A stretch of 64,000 bases of DNA from Epiperipatus broadwayi (GCA_028023455.1 JAQFVV010012395.1:3842001-3906000); one strand, 5' to 3'. Positions 1 through 12,323 are shown, counted from the stretch's first letter. Notes: generated by a model from the sequence alone, not told the origin. Numbers and translations: made by a program.

Positions 1-364
1 GACCTCACGTGTGTCCATCCCTGATATACTATATATAATCAAACTTCATTCAGTCTACACATAATTAATATATTTGTTTATAATAAATCCACTAGATGGC
101 AGAAAAACATAGGAAAAGAATCCTCTAATGTACAATATTTTTAGATTAACGTATGCGATAATAATTTAAACAATTTATAGATTGTTTGTTTGTTTAAGAG
201 AAAAATATATTACCATTTAATCCTTCTCTTCTTTTGATTGGTTAGAGAAGAATAAAATTAATTAACGATGATATTTTATGGTATTAATTTACTATTTTAA
301 AAAACAAGTTTATGATAAACAATTACATATAAATAAAATGAAAGCATATACAGTTAATTGAAAT

Positions 365-735
365 TAGATCCGGTATTAAGATTTTAATACATCATTTTAT
401 TCCTTAAATTGCAAAAGTTTAGAAAGAAATTGTACTTGATATATTTAAAAACAAATATTTGTTAACTACATTTTTAAACGAATTGAGCAATTAAAATATC
501 AATAAATTCAAACATAATTAATCCTAATCTAAAGCTTCAATCACAGTGAAGCTGGGGAATCTGATGTTAAAATTGTAATACATCACAATACTCCTTAAAT
601 TGACCATGTTTAGACAGAAATTGTAGTCGATATATTTAAAAACAAACATTTGTTAATAATATTTTTAATAGAATTGAGCAATTAAAATACAAATAAATTC
701 AAACTAATAAATCTAAACCTACAATCACATTCTTT
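365..735. repeat. Two-copy diverged tandem repeat, unit about 190 bp
   Basis: Two adjacent segments (about 365-550 and 553-735) run in parallel. Both contain in order an 'aatacatca' word, 'ccttaaattg', 'agaaattgta', 'gatatatttaaaaacaaa', 'tttgttaa', 'gaattgagcaattaaaata' and 'aataaattcaaac'. The spacing of matching words is about 190 bp. The copies differ by scattered substitutions and small indels, so the duplication is not recent. No coding content is visible. Confidence 0.7.
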
Positions 736-1011
736 ATTTTATCTGCCCAAATGCACTTATTCATCAAAGCATATCATGAAACAAACTGATGAAAAACTCT
801 AATAATAATAATACTACCAGTTCTAACTGCTTGAATCTAGAGATAGGATCTGTTTAGATGACTCAGAATTGACAATAAGCGTATTAGCTTAATCTCTAAT
901 TTACTATTTAAACAGAGCCAGATTATACAACCTTTCAAAATTTCATCCATTAGAAACATAGAAATACACACAAATTCAAGTCATTAAAACATTAGCAAAC
1001 TTTCCATTAGT

Positions 1012-1102
1012 GTCACCCAGTGAAAGCCTTAGTAATTAATGGATGCAAGAAAGTTCGTGCACTACTGTATGGAGATGGTGGTCATGTGATAAAAGTCAAG
1101 TC
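1012..1102 (-). repeat. Remnant of the foldback repeat family
   Basis: The segment carries 'aatggatgc', 'gcactactgtatggagat' and 'ggtggtcatgtgat', which match the end and leader modules of the foldback elements at 12.2, 25.1, 41.6 and 50.0 kb, but with the intervening part missing. Read on the minus strand it starts with the leader word (tcacatgaccacc) followed almost at once by 'ctccatacagtagtgc'. It is short and diverged, so it is probably an old or internally deleted copy. Confidence 0.5.
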
Positions 1103-2589
1103 ATAAAATGCGTTCAACATGAACGAGCATGATCATTAATAGTGTAAATCTGATGTATATATATATTAGATTTAAAATCAAAATATAAGCTGAATTACAT
1201 ATAAACCATCAGGTGTAAAATGGAAACAAATGGATAGAAATAATTTATGTAGTTATAAAGATTCTCCCACAGTCACAATTTTATTTTCATAAAACCTGTA
1301 CAAACTCTTCAATTTTATTTAATGAATTGCTTTTTCTTTTTCCCTCTCTTGGGCCATCTTATTTTCTCTTTGTTTGCATGCTGATAATATAGAAACAGCT
1401 GCTATCCTCTATTAGAAAAGTATAAACCATTCAACTTCTCCTATAACTGTAACAGTCTGTAATCTCAATTTTTAAAAATAGTATTTATGCCTTTAGGCCA
1501 TGATTTTGTATTCTTTAGCAAAAAAAAAATACTGCAATCCCATTTAATTTGACTTTACAACATCCATATATGTGAATACATTTGATTTTTTTTCTGTATA
1601 ATGATGTCTTATTGGTTTTGTACTAATTAATCTTTTAAAAAATCTTATATACTCTTAATCCATTTGGAGTTAGATTATATAAGAAATAACAATAGAATGT
1701 TAAATGTGATCCCATTTCAAGTGTCCAAAATTATAACTTTCAGCCTAATTATAAATTCTCCAGACATCTGGATTTTCCCCATAATTTAAATTTCTCTCGT
1801 GATTATTTCTTTGAATCCTCCCTTTTTTATTTTTTTGATTAACTAAATTTTTGTCACATAATCTTCATATTTTAGATTCCTTTTTAATATTACTAATTTC
1901 TGAATTATCCGCCACCCATAATCAGAATTATGCTTCTTTTTCACAAGAATGAAAGTGATTAGGAAAAATGATAAAGGATCCATTTTTTTGATGATTATTG
2001 TAATTAGAGTGTGATCTAACAGTACTCTTCTTAATTCTATGGTATGATGATGAAATAAAAAAATATTACCAGCAGATTTTCTTTCTTTTTTCAAAGACCT
2101 TCTGTAGATAAACAGAAAAAAGTTATCTCCAGCAGCCTCTAACTGAGAAACAGAAAGAAAAGGCAGTGTTTGTTAAAATAGACAATTAGTGGTGAGATTT
2201 CTACCCTCATTTTATTCTCCAGATAAACAGATATATGCCCATTTATTAACCAATACGAGATAGTTAGCAAAGTTGACTAAAGATTGGCTAATTGAAAAAA
2301 AAGCAATCCTACACCTATTGAAAAAGTAGATAGAATAGATTTAACTTTTCTTGTCCTATTTCAGCTATAAATTACAAACAAACCTGACTTCAATTCTAAA
2401 AATTCCACTGACTCATTACACTTAGAAAAAATGTACAAGTAGAATGAACAAAATAAATTCAAGGGAGATTGTGGTACTCAAAGCTCTGAACCAATAATTG
2501 GACTAAATTGGCTAATTACTGTGATGACCTCCATATGGGGTATATATATATAATATTTAAATATACGTATATTGTCTATACTAGACAAC

Positions 2590-2754
2590 GTAATTATAAG
2601 GGACTTGAACTCAAACTTTCAAACTCCCCACAACTATCCAATCCATATTATACACTGATACACATGACCACATACATGTGAAAAAGATAAATGATCTCAA
2701 ATATATGTATTTCATGCTGAACCAGCACTCATCAGTTAGTCAACATGGATATGA
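2590..2754 (-). repeat. Left arm of a roughly 165-bp inverted repeat around an RTE-like LINE
   Basis: This segment is the diverged reverse complement of 4267-4436. Shared words in order include 'aagggacttgaactca', 'actttcaaactc', 'gaccacatacatgtgaaaaa', 'ttcatgctgaac' and 'agcactcatcagtt'. On the minus strand the sequence 'gttcaagtccc' resembles a tRNA B box, so the arm may be a SINE-like or tRNA-related repeat. The LINE remnant sits between the two arms. Confidence 0.65.
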
Positions 2755-3179
2755 CAATAATATTGGCATCATCAAAGGCTTTGAACATTTTATCCTCGAA
2801 TTTTCAATGATATGAATGGCTGAAGAGTTGGAGAGTGGAGAAGATTGAAACTTGTCCATTAAAGTTTAAGATTTGCTATCTTAACATAAACTGAGCAGTA
2901 ATTGTGTGTGTATATATATATATCAATCATCATCATCATTATCAACCATTATCAATCCACTGCAGGATGAAGGTCTCTCCAAGTTTAATCCATCCTCTCC
3001 AATCTTTAGCTTCTCTTCTCCACATCACCCCTGCACACTTTCTTATTTCATCTATCCATCTCACATGTGGTCTCTTTCTGGGTCTTTTACAATCTCTTGG
3101 AATCCAGTTTAAAATTTCAATTGTCCATCTATTATCATCTCTTCTAGCAATATGTCCAGTTCAACTCCACTTCAATCTT

Positions 3180-3563
3180 TTAATTTTTTTCAATGTGGTC
3201 AGGAACACCTGTTTGTTCTCTTACCCATACACTGCGTTTTCGATCTCTTCTTGTTGCTCCCAACATATATCTCTCCATACTTCTTTGAGTGGTCTGAAGT
3301 CTCGGTATTGCTCTTCTATTAAGTGTCCAAGTCTCAGATCCATAAGTAAGAACTGGTAAAACACATTTGTTAAAAACCTTCCTTTTCAAACACATAGGCA
3401 TATTTCCTTTTAGTATCAAGTTATTTCTACCAAAAGCACTCCAACCAAGTTTAATTCGATGATTAATTTCTTCCATTATGTTTCCATCTGTATTAATAAT
3501 CTGACCAAGGTATTTGTAACTGTTAACTTTTTCTAATTCATCATAATCAATCTTTATTTTCAT
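3180..3563 (-). pseudogene. Thumb and C-terminal fragment of the RTE-like LINE
   Basis: This 127-codon stretch continues the LINE protein after a break near 3564-3617. It contains the 'NSYKYLGQI' turn, 'EINHRIKLGWSAFGR', 'NKCVLPVLTYGSETWTL' and a terminal basic segment with 'RRDRKR', in the order usual for RTE-type proteins. The reading frame is shifted relative to the upstream palm fragment, so the two could not make one protein. The true element C-terminus probably lies near 3180 or a little beyond. It is a relic of a mobile element, not a host gene. Confidence 0.8.
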
Positions 3564-3617
3564 ATTTTAAGCAAATCTATTAAACATTACTTTAGTCTTT
3601 TTAACATTTATCTTTAG

Positions 3618-4091
3618 TCATACTTTCCTACTTTCATCTGATAATTCCTGCAACATATCCTCTGCAAAATCTAAATGACTTAAATAATCTCCATTTACTT
3701 TCACTCCTTTAGTTTCCCATTTTAATCCACAAAATACTTCTTGCAGCACTGCTGTAAAAAGTTTTTGAGATATGGAGTCACCTTGTCTTACACCTTTCTC
3801 AATGTTGACTTTCCCAGTATCATTATGTAATCTAATTGTTACTGTTGCATTTTTATAAATATTCTTCAAAATATGACAATATCCTGGATCTATACCTTGA
3901 TGATCCAATGCTTTAATCACTGAAGAAATGTTTATAGAATCAAATGCCTTTTCATGATCTACAAATCCAAAACATAATGACAACTCATATTCATTTGTCT
4001 TTTCTATAACTTCTCTCAACACCTGGATATGATCTACTGTAGTAAAACCACTTTTAAATCCAGCTTGTTCTCTTGGTTGGTGGAAATCCAA
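3618..4091 (-). pseudogene. Reverse transcriptase fragment of the RTE-like LINE
   Basis: This 157-codon open stretch encodes the palm region of a LINE reverse transcriptase. It shows EQAGFKSGF, then VDHEKAFDS (first catalytic Asp block), and the RQGDSISQKLF block. Where the family has the FADD catalytic box followed by a short loop before 'MLQELSDES', this copy reads F-A-E-D-M-L-Q-E-L, so the catalytic Asp pair and about ten codons are missing in frame. The homologous copy near 14505-14540 still spells an F-x-D-D-V-V block, which supports a deletion here. The upstream frame continues toward 4235 but is broken by stops. No function is expected. Confidence 0.85.
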
Positions 4092-4266
4092 TGTTCTCTG
4101 TAGATGAATTGTAATTATCTTGGTAAAAATTTTATATAAAACTTATAAAAGGCTGATAGGTCTGTAATTTCTAATATCTTCTTTATCACCTTTTTTAAAT
4201 ATTAATATTATTACTGCATTCTTCCAATCATTCGATACACACACACACATATATATATATATATAT

Positions 4267-4436
4267 GTTGGATATGGTGATCTGGATCAACTGATGAGTG
4301 CTAGTTCAGCATGAACTATGTGTATTGGAGATTATTTACCTTTTTCACATGTATGTGGTCATATGTATCAGTTGTATAAGATGGATTAGGTAGCTGTGGT
4401 GAGTTTGAAAGTCTGAGTTCAAGTCCCTTATATGTA
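4267..4436 (+). repeat. Right arm of the inverted repeat around the RTE-like LINE
   Basis: This is the diverged reverse complement of 2590-2754. It contains 'caactgatgagtgct', 'gttcagcatgaac', 'cacatgtatgtggtc', 'gagtttgaaagtctgagttc' and 'aagtccctta'. The words 'tagctgtggtga' and 'gagttcaagtccc' could be worn tRNA A-box and B-box sequences. It is preceded by an (AC)n/(TA)n tract at 4238-4266. Confidence 0.65.
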
Positions 4437-4440
4437 TATC

Positions 4441-6590
4441 AAGATGTCATTAATGACTCCAAACTGTGTAAGTAAAGCCATAATAAATCTTTAATGTAAA
4501 ACATCATTTCACAATGCCATTAAAAATAGCCCAATGTTTTTAATTCATTTATTTTTATCTTTCCATAATTAAATTAAGCAAAACAGCATGTTTTGATATT
4601 TTTTCTTTTTTGTTTCTAAACACTCATCTTATAAATATTCATTAAGTTAAATCAATATTAGTTAACTTGAGCTTATTTTCAATATGAGAACTGAAATAAG
4701 CTATATTTTACATATTTAGCCAGAACTAATTAAATCAGTTATTAAATATTACACCTTATATAATTCACACATGTATATTTGTTTATTTAAATGTTTTGTA
4801 TACAACTAAAAAAATATAAACTTTGCTAAGCTTAATTTTAAAATATTAAGTAATTATCTCCAAGTGAATTACAATTATTATATGAGTCACAGGTGGCAAA
4901 CAGAGGCTAACCACTGATAGATAAGCTAAGATGGTGCTGTCAACATGTTATTGGAAAGTATTTCCTAATCATATAGAGTCTGTCCTATGATAAAAGTAGT
5001 ATGATGAGACTATGAAATGGTGAATCTTTACTACTGTTAAATGAGTTAATCTGTTACATTGTCTTTGAAGGGAGGATCTTCAAAGATTGAGAGAGATAAG
5101 AAAGGGAAAACTTAAAGGTTAAGATAAATGGTTGGTTTAGAAAAGTAAATAGTAAATAAGAAATAGAAAATATAAAGGAGAGAAACTAAATAATTTATGT
5201 GAGATATCGATAGTCCATCTTCTGATAATGTCTGTTGAAGAAAGTTAAAATGGTCACTGTAGAAGATAATACACATCATTATTAGATAATAGAAAGCACA
5301 GACAAGCTTATATTGATTGGGAACTAACATTTGATGAAAGCTGAAGTAGATGTTTAACTTTTAAGAATAAAATGGTTAATTTTTTCAAAGAAGTTCTGTA
5401 TACAATCCCTCTTAAATTGGATAGTGTGTATATATAAAATATAGCTGAGATTAAATAGTAAAAAACTTAATAAATTACAAAATGAGATTAGTAGTGACAA
5501 CAATTGAAAGATAAAAAATCAAACTGAACATTATAGAAACTTGTGAAGATATACTCGAATTAATAGATTATTGTAGAAAAGATTGCATCTACCAATATAT
5601 ATTGATTAAAGCCAAAAAAAAAAGAAAAAATGTTAATTAAAGTTAGAATAAGAAATGCAGGAGTATTTAAATTAGAAAGTTAAAATAATACATTCAGAAA
5701 ATATAAATAAGACTATATAAGTTCTATAGCAGAGCTATCAGAATCTGTGATTAAATTACTACATTCAATGACCAACAGGTGGAACAGAAAGAAGGAAGAT
5801 CAAAAATAATAAATCAGAATAGAGAATGAATAGAAACTTCTGATTTCACAAGACAAATACAAAAGTGATAATAATCTATTTCTAAATCCCTTTTAATCCT
5901 TTTTATTGTTTTAATATTATTTCACAATCTTTAAAAAATCAATTCCTTGTGCAAAGCTTTTATAATCTTCTATTTATTTATAATTTCAAATGATCTGCAG
6001 TCTTCATCAGAGCTATAAATATAATCTAAATACAAATATCAAAAATTATTACTAATTTTACTCTTATATATGATGCTTGATCTTAAAATAATTTAAGAAT
6101 AATTACAATAATAATTTCATATAAATTTAATAATTTAAATAATTTTATATATATATAGATTTTATATATAGAGCTCGCAAATAAGATCTTAACAAGCTTT
6201 GCAGAATATCCCCAGACCGATTTCTGCTACTGACTTCCTCAATGAGATGCTAGGATATTCAAGCATTAGATTAAAAATACCAGGATTTGTATGTGTGTGT
6301 GTATATATATATATTGTAACAGGATATATATATATATATGCATTACATTCAAATTTTAATAGTAACTTTTTTTATCTAATACAGAATTAAAAACAAACTG
6401 TCAAAATGCACAAATAACGAATTATTAATTTATTAATATGTTAGATTGATTTAAATATTAAAATAAGCTTTAAAAAAATAAATAAATTATAGAATTGAAG
6501 CAAAGATTCTAATCTTTAAATAAAATATATAATAAAAAGCCTTTTGATTTTAATAATAGCGAAGAGTTTTTAATCTTAAAAAGAAAAATT
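4441..6590. other. AT-rich noncoding DNA
   Basis: No supported gene. There are short chance ORFs (for example 5112-5330 minus, hydrophobic and AT-driven) and (TG)n/(TA)n microsatellites at about 6290-6345. A short string near 6200-6250 (aatatccccagac, then tttct, then gactt) resembles the foldback-family word 'aatatccccagactagtttct', but too little remains to call a copy. Confidence 0.5.
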
Positions 6591-8380
6591 ACAAACAGAT
6601 CCTTAGGGCAAAATGACCATGGAAAAGAAAATGATTATGAAATAGAAACAAAAGACTTGCTTTTCCCACCCAAAGATACGGACACAGACCTCAGTGGAAA
6701 AATTTACTTAGCCATAAACCCAAAATCTACTTGGCCACAAACTGAATTAACCAATAAAATATAAATAATGAAATATGTTTGATGAATCCGTGCATTCCAG
6801 AGATAAGGTGCCCGAGGACTATAAAAAGAAAAATCCAAAGGGAATAATTAGTTGGAGATTAGAAAAATTAAAAATTTAAATTCTTTCATCTGTTGCTGAA
6901 ATAAATATTATCGCCGTCACCAAAAATGTAATGAGCTTCATCGTGCTTCCTTCGGTGCGGCCGGCCAAAGGTAGATTTCCTATTCATGGATCCCAGGATC
7001 GAACCACTGGTGCCATATGCAGAAATCTTCATAAATGCGTCTTCCTAAATCGTCATCGCCCACAAGAAATGGATCTTTTTATAAATTCAGATCTTCATCG
7101 TGAAGGAACGAGCCCGGAGAAAGAAAGGAAAGTATACATTATAAACAAAAAAACATTATAAACTCTTAATTTAAAATCTCAGAACTTTATTTTCCTTTAA
7201 AGATGATTTATAGACTTTCTCTCTGAATCAAACCTAAACTCTATAAACTTTAAAAAATTTAAGTCTTATCAAAAATTGAAACGTAATCTTTTAAAATATG
7301 TGTTATATGTTTTCATTTATGCTAAGTGTAAGATCTGTTTGCAATAGGGCGGGGGTTTGCGATTGTAAACTTAAATTTAAAATAGAAACGTATATCATTA
7401 TTTGTGCATTATTAAATGTTAAAAATAGTAGTTGTAGTAAAAAAATAAGTTAAAATATACATGTTATCTTAAAAATGACTTTAAAACCTTAATTAAACTA
7501 AAGATTTTTTTGTTTTGAATTAAATTAATAAAATGATTTAAATATTAGTTGAGTGTAGATGACTGTTAGACTAGTTTAAACATGTTACTTTTAAAGAGGG
7601 ATTTGATTTCGGACTATTTGTTTGTAGTTGTGTCAATGCTGGTGGAGAGATATATGGACGTTTATATCAATGTAATGTGAAGTGGGTTAGCACCTAGGGC
7701 AATGAGTCCAACTGAATGCATGACCCCAAAGAGGCAGTCATACCATTGAAATGGACGCAGACGTATTTCCTGAGCCATTGACTTATTCCAGCTCTATGGA
7801 TTTTGGACAATAAGCCGGCAAGATAAGCCAGCTCTCCCATCCATACGTAGCGTTTCTTTTTATTATTTTATATGCATATTTCCTTTGCCCGACAGATGCA
7901 CATTCCTGCGGGATGAAGGCCATGTCTTCTCCAATAATATCACACCGTTCAGATGCACATTCCTGTCAACATGATTCTATGCTAACATGTTCACATTGCA
8001 TCGGTTGCTGATATATATCTGGAAGCGAGTATTGGTGTGGCTGCGGATTTTTAGTCTGGAGTCAAATGATTTGAAAATTTGTGAGTGCGTCTAGGTAGCT
8101 CATCTATACTCAACATTCTAAAATTTAAAATTAAAGTTAAACACAAATAAAATAATAATGGAACAGAATAAAACATAAATTTCTTCTTCTGTTATAAAAA
8201 TTAATTTTTTAAAGTTTGTGTGTTATTAATTATATACGTAAATAAAATCTTTTTTGTAGTATTAATACTCAGTGATTGCTTTTTTTTATTCTTTATTATT
8301 AAAAATATATTTTCATTAAATATATAAGTTTCTGTGTCTATTTGAGCTAGTGACTAGGACTGGCAGTCGCGGTCTTAACA
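6591..8380. other. CpG-richer unannotated region
   Basis: Counted by eye, 7001-8000 has roughly 24 CpG dinucleotides against about 8 in 1-1000. The content is not recognisable as a gene: the 76-codon ORF at 6931-7161 has no familiar motif. A 16-bp direct repeat 'cagatgcacattcctg' lies at 7893-7908 and 7950-7965. The first copy is followed by 'cgggatgaaggccatgtcttctccaa', similar to the 3' end of the RTE-like LINE, so an old LINE 3' tip may be present. A young inserted element is a possible reason for the CpG excess. Confidence 0.4.
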
Positions 8381-8382
8381 GC

Positions 8383-8600
8383 ACATATCTGTCAACTTTA
8401 TAAATTTTCTAGGTTCAAAGTAGCCTAGTGGCGCTCTGTCAGCAGATGCGGTAAGACTGGATACTTCATCATCATCCCCGACTGTTATAATATATATATA
8501 TATTGTAATGATCCGGAGAAAGCGACTTAACGTAAACTGCACTACGGGGCGCCATCTAGGCATTTGAACCTAGAAAAATTTATAAAGTAGGCAGATACGT
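8383..8600. repeat. Hairpin (MITE-like) repeat with about 50-bp inverted arms
   Basis: The left arm, about 8385-8435, reads 'tatctgtcaactttataaa', 'ttttctaggttcaaa' and 'cctagtggcgc'. The right arm, about 8550-8600, is its imperfect reverse complement ('gcgccatctaggcatttgaa', 'cctagaaaaatttataaagt', 'aggcagata'). The central 115 bp includes a (TA)n tract and no coding sequence. The form suits a non-autonomous foldback or MITE element, but I found no clear target duplication, so the exact ends are uncertain. Confidence 0.65.
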
Positions 8601-11600
8601 AAGTCAAAAAAAAAAAAAAAATTATTTTTTTTTAAATTTTGATTCCGGTCGTTAGCCCATGTCACTAGCTCAGTGGAATAGCAGAGATTAAATAATATAA
8701 TATCTTATCTAATTAGATTTCAACATTAAAAAATAAATAAAATAAGCCACTGCCAGTAATTAGCATACAAACATTTATTTATGCACATATATATAAGATT
8801 TAAAATTATTTTATTATTAGTTTTACATTTTAACATTTAACATTATTTTTTAACTTTGATTTTTGACTTTAATTTACATTTAATTACTATTACATTCTAA
8901 TTTTACATTTTAATTAAGTTCGCACAGATGGGATTATAAAAGCTTATTATAATAAGTTGCTATAGATCGGTTACATAGATTACACGGTTAAAAACATTCC
9001 AAAGTAAACATAAGCGACCAAAATATAAAATTATTGATTACCGACAATTGCGGAGGGAAATTTATATGTAACCCAAATAGTATTCACCATAAGATACTTG
9101 CATTGTCACCAACAACTTAAAAGACATCCGAATAAATACATTTTAGATACTCACCGTAAGGTATCATTATTTATCGAATGTCTATATATTTTGATCAAAT
9201 ATGAAAACGCAAACATAGTTAACCGATAAACAATCCATGCAAGTGTCTATAAACAACTTAAATTTAATGCATTTTTATTTAGAATCGAGTATGAATACTA
9301 CATAGATTTGCATTGAAATTAAAATATTCTATCCCTATTTAACCTTAGGCTAAAATTCGCAGTCAAACTGGCATCAATCCATCTGATATATCGATGTATT
9401 CAATGTAATACGAAATACGGCAGCACCAAAAGAATTAAGAAAAGACATTGACTCTCAATCAGATAGGAATATTACATCTATCTAACGAGAAGAACAATAA
9501 AAAAAACTCCATAGAAAGAACTGCGTCTCCGTCTTATAATTCCTTCCATAGGCAACCGGGTGAGTGCGGCGTATATATAAACGATTCTGCCAGTAGCGAA
9601 TCAATATTACATCTACTAATCACACCAATATATCCAATCCATTGACCCAATCTAACCACGAAACAAATAACCTAAGATTACCCTCCCCTAATATAACTTT
9701 ACAAATCTATACAGCCATTCACGCCCGACTTAAGTTTAACATTTATATAATTAATTTAACGAAAAAAAAAAAAAAATCATGATAAAAACTTAAAGAATAC
9801 AAAAATAAATAAATGGAAATGATTTTACATAAATAAGAAAAAAAATACATCAAATAACACTATTAATAAAGAATTTAGTTTGGTCAGATAGGATTCTATT
9901 GCATCATTTAATAAAAAGTTTTAAAATTTAGAGTTCTTATTGTTTCAAGTGAATATATAAGTTCTTACGATTTTTAAAACGTCCAACTTTATCCGTTGCT
10001 TGCCATGAACGTAAATTCCCACGCCGTCCTAAAATTGGTATCCATTTAGCCGTTGTTTTATTTATTCATTCGGAGGTTTTTTAATTTAGTTGGTCCTCAA
10101 TTTAGGAAACGATAGTTCATTTCTCCTTTCTTTAACAGCTGAAAGAATTGACCGTGCGTCTGTCAATTCCTCCAACTCCGTACTACTACATATAGTCACA
10201 TCGTAATAATCAATTTCCAGTCACTGATTAATAATTTCCAAAATTTTCCTTTTATATTAATGTGAAGGATTGAATTTACATTACGTCACCGATGCGATGG
10301 TCCTTTCGCTGATCGTCTGATTCCATAGGGATTTCTTCTTATTTGCTAACAGTTTCTATTGTTTTCCTATCTGACTGGTGTTTTTACATTTAAATGCCGA
10401 AGGCTGGTTTACATTTAACTAATTAACAATCATTTCCATTTCTGATTAATTAACCTGTTTTCCAAATCAAAAATATATTTAAAGATAAATTTAAAGATAT
10501 AATTTCATCTCCAAATCTTTTTAAAATTTAGTTTTAAAATACTTTTTCTTTAATAAAGTTTTATTTTAATAATTTTTCATTATCTGTGCGATTTAATATA
10601 TAAGAGTTTAAGATGATATTTAATTTCAATTTTTAATTCTTAAAGAAAATTTTTAAATGCGAACTTTTTAATTTACTTTCATGTTTAATAAATTTAAAAA
10701 AAAAAAAACAATGTAACGAACGTCTATGCTCGTTACAATATATATATATATATGTAATACAGGAATGCATTAATTAATTACACAATTATGTATACATATT
10801 GAGGCAAATCTCATGGCACACAATAGTGTATGTGAAACCTAAGTGTGTACTTTAAACTTAAAGGAAACAGTAGAAATGAACACAGATAAAATTAACATAA
10901 TATAATTATTTAAAAATAAAGCTTGATATGACAGAAATAGATTAATTAAGTAACAATATTTCTTAATATTTCAAAAACTATAAACTACTAGAGATTATAT
11001 ATATATATATAAAAGGTTTCTATTTGAGACAAATATTTTATTTATTTCTGATGTTAACAAAAATCTAAACTTTTAATCTCAAAAAGAGAGAAAGCTATTT
11101 TTGTATAAAACAAAGGTGCTTATGTTAGTGACAAAATTAATTATAATATGTTTTTACTTAAAGCATTAAGAAATAATTTTTTAATTGAACAATTTTTGGT
11201 TTTGATGAATATAAATTAAAAATTTAAATAATTGTAATTTAGTTATAATCTTGTTTTTATTAGTCAAGAAGAAAACATATTGCTTAATCCTATTTATAAA
11301 TTCCATAATATCTTATAAATAGTGAGTGCAGTTTAAATGAGAGGATTATTATAGAATAGTCACCTTCAAAAGAGGTGCAATTGCTACTAGATTCCATGTT
11401 GTTTGAATTTGAGCTATCGGAGAGTGGAATGGCTTCTCATAGCCCAATATTGGTAGTATACACCACTTGTGCTGAAATATAGAAATTATAGAAGCTAAAT
11501 TAACTCAAGAACCACCTGCATTTACCTTATATATCTATTAACCAGAACATCTTATCAGCGATCTATATGAGATGCCAGTCTATTAATATTCTTGCATATA

Positions 11601-12145
11601 CATTAATTTCTTATATATACATATAAAAAGAATTGAGTAAAAATTGATAATACAGTAAGTATTCTGTACAATTCTATAGATAACACATATACGAAGCACA
11701 GATGAAAATAAGAAGCAATTGACTAATGAAAGTATTGAAAAATTTAAAAGCCTTTAAAGGATATAAACTCCAGATGTATTATCTTTGAATTTTATGGCTT
11801 ATAGATGTAATAGCAATATGAAATCAGATGTCAGGACATCAAAAACCTCAAACAGGTTCTGTTATTAGGAAACTTTATTACCAGCAATGAAAATGCAGAC
11901 AAAAACATTGAAATCTGAATAGCTAAAACTAAAATCAGAACTATTAAGTTTTAGGAAATATAGAGATTTACTGAATATTAAACATTAAATATCTTATAAT
12001 CTATTATTGTATGAAGATATATAATTAAACAGTATCTCAACAGATGAATCAGAAACTGTAAATATTTATTAATATGGCATTTTGGGTATACATTGGCCAA
12101 CTTAAATAAATAATTATGAACAAAAACGAACACAAAAAAATAGTA
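8601..12145. other. Noncoding DNA, CpG-richer to about 10.74 kb
   Basis: No gene is supported. A 15-bp A run lies near 8607 and a T run follows. The short ORF at 9448-9645 has no recognised domain. A small hairpin 'gtaacga...tcgttac' sits at about 10712-10736 beside a (TA)n tract, at the point where CpG density falls back to the local low level. From 10.75 to 12.14 kb the sequence is plain AT-rich DNA. Confidence 0.4.
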
Positions 12146-12323
12146 TATTATAAAAAAAAACATCACGTGATCACTATTTCTTATGCTTGTTCATAACTGT
12201 TATTAAAACAGTAGATAGGGATTTTATGCACAAGCCTTCCAGAATCCATTGATTACTCTGGCTTGCACTGAGTGGCACTACTGTATGGAGAGTTTTGCCT
12301 GTTTTATTATAAAAAAAAAACAT
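12146..12323 (+). mobile_element. Short foldback-family element with apparent 18-bp target duplication
   Basis: The body, about 12164-12304, begins with the family leader 'cacgtgatcactatttctta' and ends with 'ggagagttttgcctgttt'. It is flanked by 'tattat', an A run and 'cat' at 12146-12163 and 12305-12323, identical except for one extra A. The left palindromic arm is deleted: the leader runs into 'agatagggattttatgcaca', which belongs to the right arm. The A-rich duplication could partly be element sequence. It has no coding capacity. Confidence 0.65.

Larger units (their letters stand above)
1..2585. other. AT-rich noncoding DNA
   Basis: No convincing gene is seen. The stretch is AT-rich with homopolymer runs and poor in CpG. 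The 83-codon reading frame on the minus strand at 1843-2094 has low-complexity, Lys/Ile-rich content and no recognisable motif, so I treat it as chance. It contains the short tandem duplication near 365-735 and a foldback-family remnant near 1012-1102, both listed separately. Confidence 0.6.
2915..4240 (-). mobile_element. 5'-truncated RTE-like non-LTR retrotransposon (LINE)
   Basis: Read on the minus strand, the element begins in the reverse-transcriptase fingers. An 'NYRPISLL'-type motif lies near 4160, then 'EQAGF', 'VDHEKAFDS' and 'GVRQGDSISQKLF' (4091-3618), and a thumb/C-terminal region with 'YKYLGQII' and 'LTYGSETWTL' (3563-3180). The 3' end is marked by 'ctgcaggatgaaggtctctcc' on the plus strand and a short ATGATG-type tail near 2922-2940, as is usual for RTE elements. 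No apurinic endonuclease domain is present. Stops and frame changes separate the blocks, so this is a dead copy. Assignment to RTE rests on recalled family motifs. Related fragments lie at 13806-14720 and 24205-24520. Confidence 0.85.

Noticed and set aside
2904-3359. Open reading frames of 151 and 68 codons on the plus strand
   Set aside because: They lie antisense to the RTE-like LINE, whose minus-strand frames carry the recognisable motifs. They are shadows.
7893-7965. A further RTE-like LINE copy
   Set aside because: Only about 25 bases resemble the LINE 3' end and no coding remains follow. Noted in the region entry but not called.
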